Below, piece after piece: positions 55,098 through 64,000 of a DNA stretch of 64,000 nt. The translations under genes were made by a program, and so were the position numbers. The stretch is from Aeoliella straminimaris (GTDB taxonomy: Bacteria; Planctomycetota; Planctomycetia; Pirellulales; Lacipirellulaceae). The notes beneath the pieces are model-generated. The model saw only the letters and a list, made by a program, of their open reading frames with translations, had not been told where the DNA came from and did no database searches. The DNA is taken from assembly GCF_024054565.1 (NCBI RefSeq), contig NZ_JAMXLR010000015.1, positions 88,923 through 152,922 of the forward strand, in the 5' to 3' direction. Numbering within the stretch: the stretch's first letter is position 1; each line of letters opens with the position of its first letter.

Positions 55098-55784
55098 ATG
55101 CGATCGTTGCTTCGCTTCCGCCTGCGGACGCTGCTCGTCTTGGTCGCGGTGATTGCGGTATTGATCCCGGTGTCACAGTACGGCTGGCGGCGATACGTCG
55201 CGTATCGCGACGCCCGCGAATACGATGCGTTGCAGGCGACCAAGGAAGACTTTGTGCAACAGCAGAAGGAGATGCGGGAGGAGAGCGGGTCCACCTCTTA
55301 CGGCATCGACGACGGTCGCCCCATCCCCGATGGCTTCGTGGTGCTGGTCCGCCAGGGCGATGTGTTCGGCTGTTTCATTCCGCTGGAGCAAGGGTTCAAA
55401 GGCGAGTCGCTCAAGTACAAGTGGTACTACCGCACCGATGGCTCCGGCGTGCTCGATCCGAGTTACGCTGCGGTCGAATCGGGCGAGTCGTTCGCCGGCC
55501 CCTATCGCACCGGGGGCGATTCAGTACAGGTCGCCTTCGGTCCGTTTTCGATGAACTGGTCGGGCAACGACCCGGGCTGGGGATTCCTCTACTACGACTA
55601 CCAGTCACTCGACGAAGATCGCACGACACCCACCGTGGCCATCTGCGCTACAGATCAACGTGAGGTCGATTATCTCGACGCCCGCGACAGCCAGTGGATC
55701 TACAAACGCCACCCCAGCGACACCGGCGTGGCTGGCGACGTTGACCTGGAACCGGCACCGGCGCAGGATCGCGAAGCGAAATAG
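55098..55784 (+). CDS. Hypothetical membrane-anchored protein
   Basis: 228 residues. N-terminal anchor RSLLRFRLRTLLVLVAVIAV, a planctomycete-typical leader, then an extracytoplasmic acidic/aromatic domain (YDALQATKEDFVQQQKEMRE, SFAGPYRTGGDSVQVAFGPF, WGFLYYDYQSLDEDRTTPTV). No family recognised. It is divergent from the membrane protein at 54258. Confidence 0.75.
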   Translation: MRSLLRFRLRTLLVLVAVIAVLIPVSQYGWRRYVAYRDAREYDALQATKEDFVQQQKEMREESGSTSYGIDDGRPIPDGFVVLVRQGDVFGCFIPLEQGFKGESLKYKWYYRTDGSGVLDPSYAAVESGESFAGPYRTGGDSVQVAFGPFSMNWSGNDPGWGFLYYDYQSLDEDRTTPTVAICATDQREVDYLDARDSQWIYKRHPSDTGVAGDVDLEPAPAQDREAK

Positions 55785-55877
55785 GCTCCACCTTTGCGTG
55801 AGTGATTGGTCGCCTCCGACGAATTCGATTCGCGGCAACTGGTGTACATTGACGGGCTGTAGCTGCACACGCAACCA

Positions 55878-56906
55878 CTACGACTTGCCATCCTGCTTGG
55901 TGTTTTTAAGGAACTTCTCGCGATACTCATCGACGTCCTGTTGGTGGAGCACGCGGGTGTCGACGTTGTAGGTGCTGCGCATGCCAACCGGGGCGCGGCG
56001 TTGTTCGTCGCAGCGGCACAAGCTGGCCAGTTGCCGAACCGCAGCGTAACCGTACTGATAGGGATCCTGGGCAATCGTGGCGTGGATCTTACCGTCGGCC
56101 ACTCCATCGAGCGTGGCCTGCTCGGTATCGAAGGCCACGATCTTCATCTGGTCCTCGCGGCCGACTTGCTCGACGGCCGCTAAGATCTCGCCCCCGTGAA
56201 ACGCATTCAGGCCCACTACGCAGTCGATGTCGTCGTGCTGCTGCAGGTACTCGACCAGTTGCTCACGGCAACGCTTGCGATCGCCATCGTCGGTAAGCCA
56301 CTCGACGATCTCGTATTGCGGGGCCTGATCGCCTGACTCCTCGGCCGACTCCGCGAAGAATTCTTCCATCCCGCGGCGCCGTTCGATCAGGTTGTCCTTG
56401 GTCAGGTTCGCCAGACAGACAACCACACGTCCCCCAGCGGGAATCGCCTCTTGGACTTGCTCCGCACACTTTTGGCCGGCCGCGTAGTTGCTCGCCCCCA
56501 CGTAGCAACTGCGATCGGACAGTGGTGCATCCGAGTCGACCGTTACCACAATGGCCTGGTCGGACAATGAGTTAATGAATCGGGTTTGTTTATCGGCGTC
56601 CAGCGGGCTGATCGCGACACCGTCGGTGCCCTCGGGCTTCAGCGCCATTAGCATGATATTCTGCTGCTTGAAATCGTCGTCGCCCTCAGGCATGAGCAGT
56701 TCAATATCGGCATCGAAGTCCGTCGCAGCCTGACGAGCGCCTTCGACCATTAACTGCCAGTAGGGACCATCGCCACCGGTCAAAACGACTAGCTTGGGCC
56801 GGACGAACGTCGCAGCTGGCTCGTACACGGTGGAGCGGTACCAGAAGATGGCGACCGCCGCGATTGCCAGAACGACTAACAGGTTCGATCGAGTGTTGCC
56901 CGCCAT
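55878..56906 (-). CDS. Sugar-type periplasmic-binding protein, membrane-anchored
   Basis: 342 residues from ATG at 56906. A single N-terminal helix (NLLVVLAIAAVAIFWYRS) anchors a type-1 periplasmic-binding fold resembling RbsB/LacI-type domains: PKLVVLTGGDGPYWQLMVEG, EGTDGVAISPLDADKQTRFI, VVTVDSDAPLSDRSCYVGAS and QDPYQYGYAAVRQLASLC. No ABC permease or ATPase is adjacent, so it may serve a distant transporter or a sensory role. Confidence 0.88.
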   Translation of the reverse strand: MAGNTRSNLLVVLAIAAVAIFWYRSTVYEPAATFVRPKLVVLTGGDGPYWQLMVEGARQAATDFDADIELLMPEGDDDFKQQNIMLMALKPEGTDGVAISPLDADKQTRFINSLSDQAIVVTVDSDAPLSDRSCYVGASNYAAGQKCAEQVQEAIPAGGRVVVCLANLTKDNLIERRRGMEEFFAESAEESGDQAPQYEIVEWLTDDGDRKRCREQLVEYLQQHDDIDCVVGLNAFHGGEILAAVEQVGREDQMKIVAFDTEQATLDGVADGKIHATIAQDPYQYGYAAVRQLASLCRCDEQRRAPVGMRSTYNVDTRVLHQQDVDEYREKFLKNTKQDGKS

Positions 56907-57076
56907 GAGATTCGCCTTGAGAAGAGAGGGCGCGGCGAAAGGTCCGCACGCCACAGGCAAGGCACCCGCCGCAACTACCCGCCGGTGGTCGGTCCGGCTT
57001 GGAAGCCGAAAGCCGCTTACGATTCTAGCAAATCAACAAGCGGATCGCAGCACGCCGGGCGGCGGTAAAAAAAAGA

Positions 57077-57156
57077 AGTCGCCCCTTTCGCGTAAATTTG
57101 GCCAACGGTAGGGAGGGGGGGAACTCGCGATTGGCCACGCATTGAAAGGGGCGACT
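57077..57156. repeat. Long nested inverted repeat upstream of purH
   Basis: Perfect 13-bp arms AGTCGCCCCTTTC (57077-57089) and GAAAGGGGCGACT (57144-57156), with inner pairing GCGT/ACGC and GGCCAA/TTGGCC around a G-rich loop. Total span 80 bases. Confidence 0.8.
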
Positions 57157-57231
57157 ATGCTGAACGTCTTTCGACGCTTAAGGGGGTCGCTGTTGGGTAG
57201 CGTGAGACAGCCTCTTCTCAGCTACACCTAA
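57157..57231 (+). CDS. Possible 24-residue leader peptide
   Basis: ATG at 57157 starts directly after the hairpin's right arm, and AAAGGGG lies about 6 bases upstream, so the arm contains a good SD. The product would be MLNVFRRLRGSLLGSVRQPL plus four residues. Strength of evidence is low: a short frame of this length can occur by chance. It lies 84 bases before purH. Confidence 0.3.
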   Translation: MLNVFRRLRGSLLGSVRQPLLSYT

Positions 57232-57315
57232 TTATACGAAGCTAGGGGGCGTCCTGTTTAGTGATTTGTTCTCGTTTTCTCGCGACATTTACTGAGGTTT
57301 GCCGAAAGGTCTGGC

Positions 57316-58887
57316 ATGGAATCGTCAAAAATTCAGCGGGCGTTGTTAAGCGTCAGCGACAAAACTGGTTTGGTCGACTTTGCCCAAGGCCTGGCTGCGG
57401 CAGGCGTCGAACTCTACAGCACTGGCGGAACCCGTCGTGCATTGCAAGACGCGGGCCTGGCGGTTCGCGACGTGGCCGAATATACCGGCTCGCCCGAAAT
57501 GATGGACGGCAGGGTGAAAACGCTTCACCCAAAGGTCCACGGAGGTATTCTATGCAGGCACGACCATTCCGGCGACCAAAAATCTCTTGCGGATCATCAC
57601 ATCGCCCGCTTCGAGTTGGTGGTCGTCAACCTTTACCCATTCAGCCAAACGGTCGCCAAGCCGGAAACCACCTTTGCCGAAGCGATCGAGCAGATCGACA
57701 TTGGCGGGCCAAGCATGGTGCGGTCGGCTGCGAAAAACCACAAGTACGTCACGGTGGCCTCCAGCCCTGCGCAGTATCCCGCCATTCTCGAAGCCGTTCA
57801 GCAGCAGGGCTGCACGTCGCTCGAGCAGCGCACCAAGCTGGCCGCCGCAGCATTCGCCCACACGGCCGATTACGACGCCGCGATTGCCGGGTACTTTGCG
57901 GGCCAACTGGAAGAGATGGGCGACTTCACCTCCACGGTGCGGCTCACGCTGCATCGCGAGCTGCCGCTACGGTATGGCGAGAACCCCCACCAGTGCGCCG
58001 CCCTGTACAAATCGGCCGATGCTGGTCCCCACAGCGTGGTGAATGCCGAACAGCTCAACGGCAAGGAGCTGTCGTACAACAACCTGCTAGATTTGGACGC
58101 AGCCCTGGGCGTCGCGCGATCACTACCCCAGCCGGGGGTGGCCGTGCTCAAGCACAATAATCCATGCGGCGCCGCGAGCGGCGCGACACTTGGCAGCGCC
58201 ATGGAAAAGGCGTGGGCCGGCGACCCGGTGAGCGCGTTCGGTTCGATCCTGGGTTTCAACGTGCCGGTCGACGCCGCCGCGGCCGAGTGCCTGGCCGAGC
58301 CGGGCAAGTTCGTCGAGGCCATCATCGCGCCCGACTACACGCCTGAGGCCCTGGAGATTCTGACCACCAAGCCAAAATGGAAGGCCAACGTACGGCTGAT
58401 GAAGATCGGCAAGATCGAGCCGGGCACTGCTGCATTGCAGCTGCGGGCCATCGATGGTGGCTACCTGGCCCAGACCGCCGACGACCTGCCCGACGACGAG
58501 AACGAGTGGAAGGTGGTTACCGAAGCCAAGCCTACCGATCAGCAGCTGGCCGACCTGCGATTCGCCTGGGCCGTGTGCCGCCACGTGAAAAGCAACGCCA
58601 TTGTGCTGGTGAAGGACCAGATGCTACTGGGCGCGGGCGCAGGGCAGATGAGCCGCGTCGACTCGGTGGAAATCTCCATCACCAAGGCCGGCGACCGCGT
58701 ATCGGGTAGCGTGCTGGCGAGCGACGCCTTCTTCCCGTTCGACGACTCGATCCACCGCGCCAGCGAGGCAGGCATCACGGCCATCATCCAGCCGGGTGGC
58801 TCGCGGAACGACGAACAAGTGATCGCCGCCTGCAATAAACATGGCCTACCCATGGTATTTACTGGCTGCCGGCACTTCCGGCACTAA
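57316..58887 (+). CDS. purH: Bifunctional AICAR formyltransferase / IMP cyclohydrolase PurH
   Basis: 523 residues. The MGS-like IMP cyclohydrolase domain comes first (RALLSVSDKTGLVDFAQGLA, LYSTGGTRRAL, EMMDGRVKTLHPKVHGGIL). The AICAR transformylase follows, with LRYGENPHQCAALYKS, KHNNPCGAASG and the end DAFFPFDDSIHRASEAGITA plus IIQPGGSRNDEQVI. It catalyses the last two steps of purine synthesis. Monocistronic by its spacing. Confidence 0.97.
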   Translation: MESSKIQRALLSVSDKTGLVDFAQGLAAAGVELYSTGGTRRALQDAGLAVRDVAEYTGSPEMMDGRVKTLHPKVHGGILCRHDHSGDQKSLADHHIARFELVVVNLYPFSQTVAKPETTFAEAIEQIDIGGPSMVRSAAKNHKYVTVASSPAQYPAILEAVQQQGCTSLEQRTKLAAAAFAHTADYDAAIAGYFAGQLEEMGDFTSTVRLTLHRELPLRYGENPHQCAALYKSADAGPHSVVNAEQLNGKELSYNNLLDLDAALGVARSLPQPGVAVLKHNNPCGAASGATLGSAMEKAWAGDPVSAFGSILGFNVPVDAAAAECLAEPGKFVEAIIAPDYTPEALEILTTKPKWKANVRLMKIGKIEPGTAALQLRAIDGGYLAQTADDLPDDENEWKVVTEAKPTDQQLADLRFAWAVCRHVKSNAIVLVKDQMLLGAGAGQMSRVDSVEISITKAGDRVSGSVLASDAFFPFDDSIHRASEAGITAIIQPGGSRNDEQVIAACNKHGLPMVFTGCRHFRH

Positions 58888-59112
58888 GGCGGCTTTCGAC
58901 ACGTCGCGCTGCTTCCTGCCTCAACCGACGAGCTACATCTCATCGGATGTGTCACGACCCGCGCAGCTTGTCGGCGGGGCGAATAAAAGACAAAAAAGCC
59001 TGAAATAAAGGCCGCTGACGCGTCCGCAGTGTCTGATTACAATGGAAGGTCACAGAGGCATCGCTCCCATTCTCGCCGGAACCACCCAACCCCCGTCCTC
59101 GACCACCCCCCG

Positions 59113-59787
59113 ATGGCCCATATTTCGCTTTATGTCCTGGACGGTGCCGATCGCGGAAGGCGGTACGAAAACCTGGTGACGCCCATCACGATTGGCCGCG
59201 AGGAGGGCAACGCCGTTCAACTGAACGACGAGCGGATCAGCCGGTTCCATATCAAGATCCAGGAAGATCAGGACATGCTGGTCCTGACCGATCTGGACAG
59301 CACCAACGGCACCCGTGTGAACGGCGAGCAGGTGCAGCTCCGCATCCTTCGCTTCGGCGACATCATCTCCCTGGGCCGCAGCGTCCTGCGGTACGGCACC
59401 CGCGAGCAAATCGCGCAGCGGCTCAAGGAACTGCGGGCCGCGGGCGACGTGCCGAGTGAGGAGCTCGACATCAGCCCACTGGCCAAGCAACTGGAAGTGG
59501 GCAACGATTCGGATGCCGACTGGACCGGCGCCACCCAATCGCGCAGCACGCTGCACATTCCCAAACCCCCCGACTTGCCCGAAGGCCTGGGACCCGGCCA
59601 GGCGGCGCAACTCTCCGAACTGCTCGAGTACCTGCACCTTCGCAGCCGCGCGTTGATCGAAGGCATCGACATTCCCGAGGAGAGCAGCGTGGTGAAAATC
59701 GACATCGCCCGCTGGCAGGAGATTCTCGACGCGCAGGGCCTGCTGGCCGACTATCTGCGCCGTATCGGCGATCCCGATCGGCCCTAA
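59113..59787 (+). CDS. FHA-domain protein
   Basis: 224 residues from ATG at 59113. A forkhead-associated domain (to about 105) has ITIGREEGNAVQLNDERISR FHIKI-type order with the phosphothreonine-binding Arg/Ser/His and LDSTNGTRVNGEQVQ. The rest is helical with no catalytic domain. It reads phosphorylated Thr on a partner. No kinase gene is adjacent. An in-frame start at 59029 lies in a basic leader. Confidence 0.9.
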   Translation: MAHISLYVLDGADRGRRYENLVTPITIGREEGNAVQLNDERISRFHIKIQEDQDMLVLTDLDSTNGTRVNGEQVQLRILRFGDIISLGRSVLRYGTREQIAQRLKELRAAGDVPSEELDISPLAKQLEVGNDSDADWTGATQSRSTLHIPKPPDLPEGLGPGQAAQLSELLEYLHLRSRALIEGIDIPEESSVVKIDIARWQEILDAQGLLADYLRRIGDPDRP

Positions 59788-59940
59788 TCGCATCCCCTTC
59801 CTCGCTCGATCGCTGGGGCAACGCTGCAGGTCGCGCCGAAATTCGCGGTTTTCTGCGTCGATGGAAATCTGATCGGAGCGCGATAGAATGACCTTCTTGT
59901 CATTGGTCATTGAAGATTGGTCCTCGGTTATTGGTCTGCC

Positions 59941-62900
59941 ATGGATGCGCCCCCGTTTGTTCACCTGCACTGCCACAGTCACTTCAGCCTGCTGGATGGC
60001 GCCAGCCCGATCAAAAAGCTAGTCAGCCGGGCCAAAGAGCTGGGCATGAACGGCCTGGCGCTCACCGACCACGGCAACCTGTACGGCGCGTTGGAGTTCT
60101 ACCGCGCGTGCAAGGATGCGGAAATCAATCCCATCGTCGGGTACGAGGCCTACATCGCCCCCGGCAGTCGTTTCGACAAAGGTGGCGCCAGCAGCAGCAA
60201 GGAGGCCAGCTACCATCTGACGCTGCTCGCGCAGAATCGCACCGGCTTTAAAAACCTGGTGAAGATGGCCAGCAGCGCCTTCCTCGAAGGCTTTTACCAC
60301 AAGCCGCGTATCGACAAGCAATTGCTCGAAGCCCACAGCGAAGGCGTTGTTTGCTTGAGCGGTTGCGTGTCGGGCGAATTGAGCCGCAACCTGCTCTCGG
60401 GCAGCTCGGCCGACGAGGCACTTCAGCGCGGGGCCGAGATCACTGAGTGGTTCCAACGGGTGTTCGGTTCGCGCTATTACCTAGAGATCCAGGACAACGG
60501 CGTCGACATCCAGAAGATGGCCATGGAGCTCACCGTGCAGCTGGCCAACAAAATCGGCGTGCCGCTGGTGGCCACCAGCGACGCCCACTACGTCAACCGC
60601 GAAGACGCCGAAGCGCAGGACGTGCTGTTGTGCATCAACACGGGCAAGTTCCGCACCGACGCGGGCCGCATGAAGATGGAGGGCGACGAGTTCTTCCTGC
60701 GTAGCCCCGAAGAGATGTTCGCCGCCTTGCCCGAGCACGCCGACGCCCTGGGCCGCAGTCAGACCATCGCCAACTCGGTGGACATCGACCTGGAACTGGG
60801 CAAGCGGTTCTTCCCCACGTTCACTGCCCCCGGCCACACCGAGCCCGACATCAAGGCCAGCGAAGCCTACTTGCGCGAGCTGGTGATCGATGGTCTCAAA
60901 GAACGCTACGCCGACACGCCGCACCGCTGGCAGAACGACGACCCGACCACAGGCGAATTGTCCGACGAGGTGATGGCCCGCATCGATCGCGAGCTGGGCG
61001 TGATCAACAAGCTGGGCTTTCCCGACTACTTCCTGATCGTGTGGGACTTTGTCCGCTTCGCCGTGGCAAGCAACATCCCGTGCACGGCGCGTGGTTCGGG
61101 CGTCGGCTCCATCGTCTGCTTCGCGCTGAAAATGAGCCACGTCTGCCCGCTGGAGTACGACTTGCTGTTCGAGCGGTTCCTGGACGAAAGCCGCCTGGAA
61201 GCCCCCGATATCGATATCGACTTCTGCAAACAACGCCGCGGCGAGGTAATCCAGTACGTTAAGGAAAAGTACGGCGAGGCCAACGTCGCCCAGATCGGTA
61301 CATTCGGCACACTGGCCGCGCGGGCGGCCATCAAGGATGTCGGCCGGACGATGTCGATGCCCATCTTCCGGGTCGACCAGATCACGGCCATGATCCCCGA
61401 CCAGTTGGGTATCAGCCTCGACAGGGCGCTCGAACAATCGGACGACTTGAAGAAAGCCTACGAGGGAGACGCCGAGGTCCGTGAGTTGTTGGACCTGGCG
61501 CGCAAGATCGAAGGCCTCGCGCGCAACGTCGGCACGCACGCCGCGGCGGTGGTGATCGCCAAGGAGCCGGTCAGCGAGTACGTGCCGCTGCAGCACGTGA
61601 AGGGCAAGACCGAAGTCATCACCCAATGGGCGATGGGCGACGTCGAGGCGGCCGGCCTCTTGAAGATGGATTTCCTGGGTCTGCGGAACCTGACGATCCT
61701 GGCCCGCAGCATCGACCTGATCGAAGAGTCGACCGGCGAGCGGATCGACCCGTACAAGTTCCCGCTGGACGACAAGGAATCGTATGCCCTGCTCTGCCGC
61801 GGCGAGACCAAGGGTATCTTCCAGCTCGAGTCGGGCGGTATTCGCGACCTGTTGCAGCGGATGCGGCCCGACAATTTCCGCGACATCATCGCCACGGCCG
61901 CGCTCTATCGCCCAGGCCCGCTCGAAGGCGGCATGGTCGATCAGTACATCGAGGTGAAGCACGGCCGCCGCCCTGCCGAGTACCCGCACCCCGTGATGGA
62001 AGAGGTGCTGGACGAAACGCACGGCGTGATGGTGTACCAGGAACAGGTGATGCGGATTCTCAATCGCCTGGGCGGTATCGGCCTGTCCGAGTCGTACAAA
62101 TGTATTAAGGCGATCAGCAAAAAGAAGCTGCCGATCATCGCCAAGTTCCGCGAGGAGTTCCTCACCGGTGCACAAGAGAAAGGCCTCGACAAGAAGAAGG
62201 CCGAAGAGTTGTTCGGCATGATCGAGAAGTTCGCCGGCTACGGCTTTAACAAGTCGCACTCCACGGCCTACGCCCTGATCGCCTACATGACGGCCTACCT
62301 CAAGGCCCACTACCCGGTGCAGTTCATGGCAGCATTGCTCTCAGGCGATATTCCGGGGCGCAACTTCAAGAGCAAAGACTCGCTGGTCGAGCACCTCGAA
62401 GACTGCACGCGGATGAACATCGAAGTTGTTCCGCCGGACGTGAACTCGTCGTTCGAAGACTTTGCCGTGCGCGAAGGCAAGATCCTGTTCGGCCTGTCCG
62501 CCATCAAAGGTTGCGGCGGCGGGGCGGCCGATGCGATTGTCGCCGCGCGGGAGAAGGACGGTGCGTTCCGCAGCCTGTTCGACTTTTGCGAGCGGGTCGA
62601 TCCGCATTCGTGTAACAAGGCGACCGTCGAAACGTTAATCAAAGCCGGCGCGTTCGACTCGCTGGGCGCCGAGCGGGCTCGCCTGGCGGCCGGCGTCGAG
62701 CGGGCGATGCAGTCGGGCGCCTCGGCCATGGCCGACCGCAAGAGTGGCCAGAAGGGGCTGTTTGACGAAGTTGAAGAGGCGGACGAAGTCGACGCCAGCG
62801 TCGACCTGCCGGACGCCAAGGCGTGGGAAGAAAAGGAGATGCTGGTCTACGAGAAGGAAGTGCTCGGCTTCTATCTCTCCAGCCATCCGCTGGCCGAGTT

Positions 62901-63543
62901 CGAACAGGTGCTCCGCACGTACACCACGCACAGCAGCAAGACGGTCAACAGCCTGGAGCACCGCACCGAAGTGGTGCTGGGCGGCATGCTGGCGGCCATC
63001 AAGATGAGCCACACCAAAAACCCCAAGCCCGGCATGCCCAGCAAGTACGCCATGTGGGACCTCGAGGACCTCGACGGCATCGTCCGCTGCATCATGTGGC
63101 CCGAGCAATTTGCCCAATTTGGCGACCACGTGGTGGGCGACGCGATTGTGGGCGTCACCGCGGTGGTCGACCGCCGTCCCGGCGCCGAGGAGGTGAACCT
63201 GATCATCAACGAACTGATGCCCATCGAGCAACTCGCCGAGCGCTTCACCAGCGGCCTGTCGGTCCGCGTCGACGAAAAGCGGCACGGCATCGAGACGCTC
63301 GGCACGCTGAACGAAATCATCCGCGGCTACCCCGGCCCGAAAGTCTTACGCCTGCAGCTGGTGCTGGAAGATGGCACCGTGGCGAACCTCGAAAGCGGCA
63401 AACGCGTCGATATCAACCCCGAACTCCGCCGCCGCGTGGACGAACTCTTAGGCCCCGGCAACGCCCAGCCGATTGGCTCACCACCGAAGCCGACCGCGCC
63501 GCAGAATGGCAACGGGCGGGGGCGGAAGCAGTTTGCGCGGTGA
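59941..63543 (+). CDS. dnaE: DNA polymerase III subunit alpha
   Basis: 1200 residues from ATG at 59941. Order of domains: PHP (FVHLHCHSHFSLLDGASPIK; acidic/His residues are kept); palm with the catalytic acidic triad PDIDIDFCKQRRGEVI; thumb/fingers (ARNVGTHAAAVVIAKEPVSE, MDFLGLRNLTIL, GFNKSHSTAYALIAYMTAYL); helix-hairpin region (GLSAIKGCGGGAADAIV); OB-fold near 985-1060. The C-terminus is Pro/Gly-rich. It is a DnaE1-type replicative polymerase. Three short ATTGGTC direct repeats lie just before the start. Confidence 0.97.
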   Translation: MDAPPFVHLHCHSHFSLLDGASPIKKLVSRAKELGMNGLALTDHGNLYGALEFYRACKDAEINPIVGYEAYIAPGSRFDKGGASSSKEASYHLTLLAQNRTGFKNLVKMASSAFLEGFYHKPRIDKQLLEAHSEGVVCLSGCVSGELSRNLLSGSSADEALQRGAEITEWFQRVFGSRYYLEIQDNGVDIQKMAMELTVQLANKIGVPLVATSDAHYVNREDAEAQDVLLCINTGKFRTDAGRMKMEGDEFFLRSPEEMFAALPEHADALGRSQTIANSVDIDLELGKRFFPTFTAPGHTEPDIKASEAYLRELVIDGLKERYADTPHRWQNDDPTTGELSDEVMARIDRELGVINKLGFPDYFLIVWDFVRFAVASNIPCTARGSGVGSIVCFALKMSHVCPLEYDLLFERFLDESRLEAPDIDIDFCKQRRGEVIQYVKEKYGEANVAQIGTFGTLAARAAIKDVGRTMSMPIFRVDQITAMIPDQLGISLDRALEQSDDLKKAYEGDAEVRELLDLARKIEGLARNVGTHAAAVVIAKEPVSEYVPLQHVKGKTEVITQWAMGDVEAAGLLKMDFLGLRNLTILARSIDLIEESTGERIDPYKFPLDDKESYALLCRGETKGIFQLESGGIRDLLQRMRPDNFRDIIATAALYRPGPLEGGMVDQYIEVKHGRRPAEYPHPVMEEVLDETHGVMVYQEQVMRILNRLGGIGLSESYKCIKAISKKKLPIIAKFREEFLTGAQEKGLDKKKAEELFGMIEKFAGYGFNKSHSTAYALIAYMTAYLKAHYPVQFMAALLSGDIPGRNFKSKDSLVEHLEDCTRMNIEVVPPDVNSSFEDFAVREGKILFGLSAIKGCGGGAADAIVAAREKDGAFRSLFDFCERVDPHSCNKATVETLIKAGAFDSLGAERARLAAGVERAMQSGASAMADRKSGQKGLFDEVEEADEVDASVDLPDAKAWEEKEMLVYEKEVLGFYLSSHPLAEFEQVLRTYTTHSSKTVNSLEHRTEVVLGGMLAAIKMSHTKNPKPGMPSKYAMWDLEDLDGIVRCIMWPEQFAQFGDHVVGDAIVGVTAVVDRRPGAEEVNLIINELMPIEQLAERFTSGLSVRVDEKRHGIETLGTLNEIIRGYPGPKVLRLQLVLEDGTVANLESGKRVDINPELRRRVDELLGPGNAQPIGSPPKPTAPQNGNGRGRKQFAR

Positions 63544-63680
63544 GGGGGGAGAAGTGGGGTCGGTGTGTCACGCCGAATGCAGTTTAGCTGGACTCTCCAA
63601 CGTGAGGGGAATATCCTTAGAACCGGACAAAAAACTCAGTTGTTAGACGACCGGTAAAGGCCGGTATGAAGTCACCGTTG

Positions 63681-64000
63681 TTATCCTGCGAGCTGGATTT
63701 CGTTATGCCACAGGCGAAAGTTGATGACGCTCATCGCCACTGTGGCCCAGCCATGAATGACGGTCTCGCTCCGGTCATATCGAAGGCGTAATCGGCGAAG
63801 TCCCTTGAGCCATGCCAGCGATCGTTCGACCACCCAGCGTACGCGTCCCAGACCACTGCCGTGTTCCGCGCCACGCTTGCGGATGAAGGGCTCGATGCCC
63901 AAGCATCGCAGCACCTCGCGAGTTGTTTCGCTATCGTACCCGGCATCGGCATAGACTTCGTCCGGCCTGGTCCTTGGACGGCCGGGTTTGCCGCCGACTT
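63681..64000 (-). mobile_element. IS5-family transposase, partial (cut by window end)
   Basis: The C-terminal 105 residues of a transposase read on the minus strand from the window edge to a TAA at 63681-63683. Recognisable pieces are VYADAGYDSETTREVLRCLG, IEPFIRKRGAEHGSGLGRVR and the DDE-region WVVERSLAWLKGLRRLRLRY with the catalytic Glu. This wording fits the IS427 group of IS5. The N-terminal part lies beyond the window. ACCGG/CCGGT (63650-63665) may be part of its end; the exact terminal inverted repeat was not identified. Confidence 0.85.

Larger units (their letters stand above)
56907..57315. other. 409-bp divergent region with a long nested hairpin
   Basis: Between the binding-protein gene and purH. 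It carries a nested inverted repeat (57077-57156) and a possible 24-codon frame (57157-57231), each listed separately. No conserved riboswitch class is recognised. Confidence 0.6.

Noticed and set aside
59899..59938. ATTGGTC direct repeats before dnaE as DnaA-like or iteron sites
   Set aside because: Three short copies only, no AT-rich unwinding element or DnaA boxes; most likely simple repeats.

Overview
The window looks like chromosomal DNA of a member of the Planctomycetota, most likely the Pirellulales. This is inferred from gene content, not from a database search: two DUF1559 proteins (one with a type IV pilin-like N-terminus), a sulfatase with a signal peptide, a PEP-CTERM protein, membrane-anchored proteins with an FRLRTLLVLVA-type N-terminus, tandem Cys-Cys-Glu-rich exported proteins, and many small conserved-looking proteins of unknown function. 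The DNA is GC-rich, genes lie on both strands in short operons, and most of the window is housekeeping core.

Layout. 1-7 kb: ybaB overlapping a membrane acyltransferase gene, rpoN (sigma-54), a zinc-ribbon membrane protein that seems to start at ATT, a pilin-like DUF1559 protein with a small lipoprotein, a zinc-ribbon/PH-like membrane protein, nrdR, and tRNA-Ala(CGC) followed by a tandem repeat. 7-16 kb: a DUF255 thioredoxin-fold protein, mnmA, prfB with a programmed +1 frameshift, several unknown proteins and a YjbQ protein. 16-22 kb: a J-domain/leucine-rich-repeat protein, a sulfatase and an RND/MMPL exporter. 22-25 kb: a sulfur-handling cluster (CoA-disulfide reductase/rhodanese, a YgaP-like rhodanese and an ArsR regulator) in which two near-identical 20-bp operators sit upstream of the regulator and of the first rhodanese gene. 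25-31 kb: a ROK kinase and a compact ECF-sigma operon ending in a DUF1559 protein. 31-39 kb: an M48 protease, a molybdenum-carrier-like protein, a beta-hydroxyacid dehydrogenase, ribBA and korAB (2-oxoacid:ferredoxin oxidoreductase). 39-47 kb, mostly minus strand: a PEP-CTERM protein, a radical SAM/SPASM protein beside protoporphyrinogen oxidase, a DUF5685-NfeD-like fusion with a cysteine cluster, a PPP-type phosphatase and a Na/Ca-exchanger-like protein. 47-64 kb: a symporter fused to a solute-binding domain, an RNase Z-like hydrolase, scpA, two Cys-rich exported proteins, small unknown genes, a periplasmic-binding protein, purH, an FHA protein, dnaE, and an IS5-like transposase cut by the window end.

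How it fits together. Central functions include translation (prfB, mnmA, tRNA-Ala), replication and chromosome upkeep (dnaE, scpA, ybaB), purine, riboflavin and heme synthesis, and ferredoxin-linked 2-oxoacid oxidation. The clearest local regulatory circuit is the ArsR/rhodanese cluster. The most unusual protein architectures are the symporter-binding-protein fusion, the J-domain/LRR protein, the DUF5685/Cys-cluster/NfeD protein and the CCEPAPCCE repeat proteins. Intergenic DNA carries several palindromic or dispersed repeats and a long nested hairpin upstream of purH. I saw no CRISPR array, prophage, rRNA operon or recognisable defence island.
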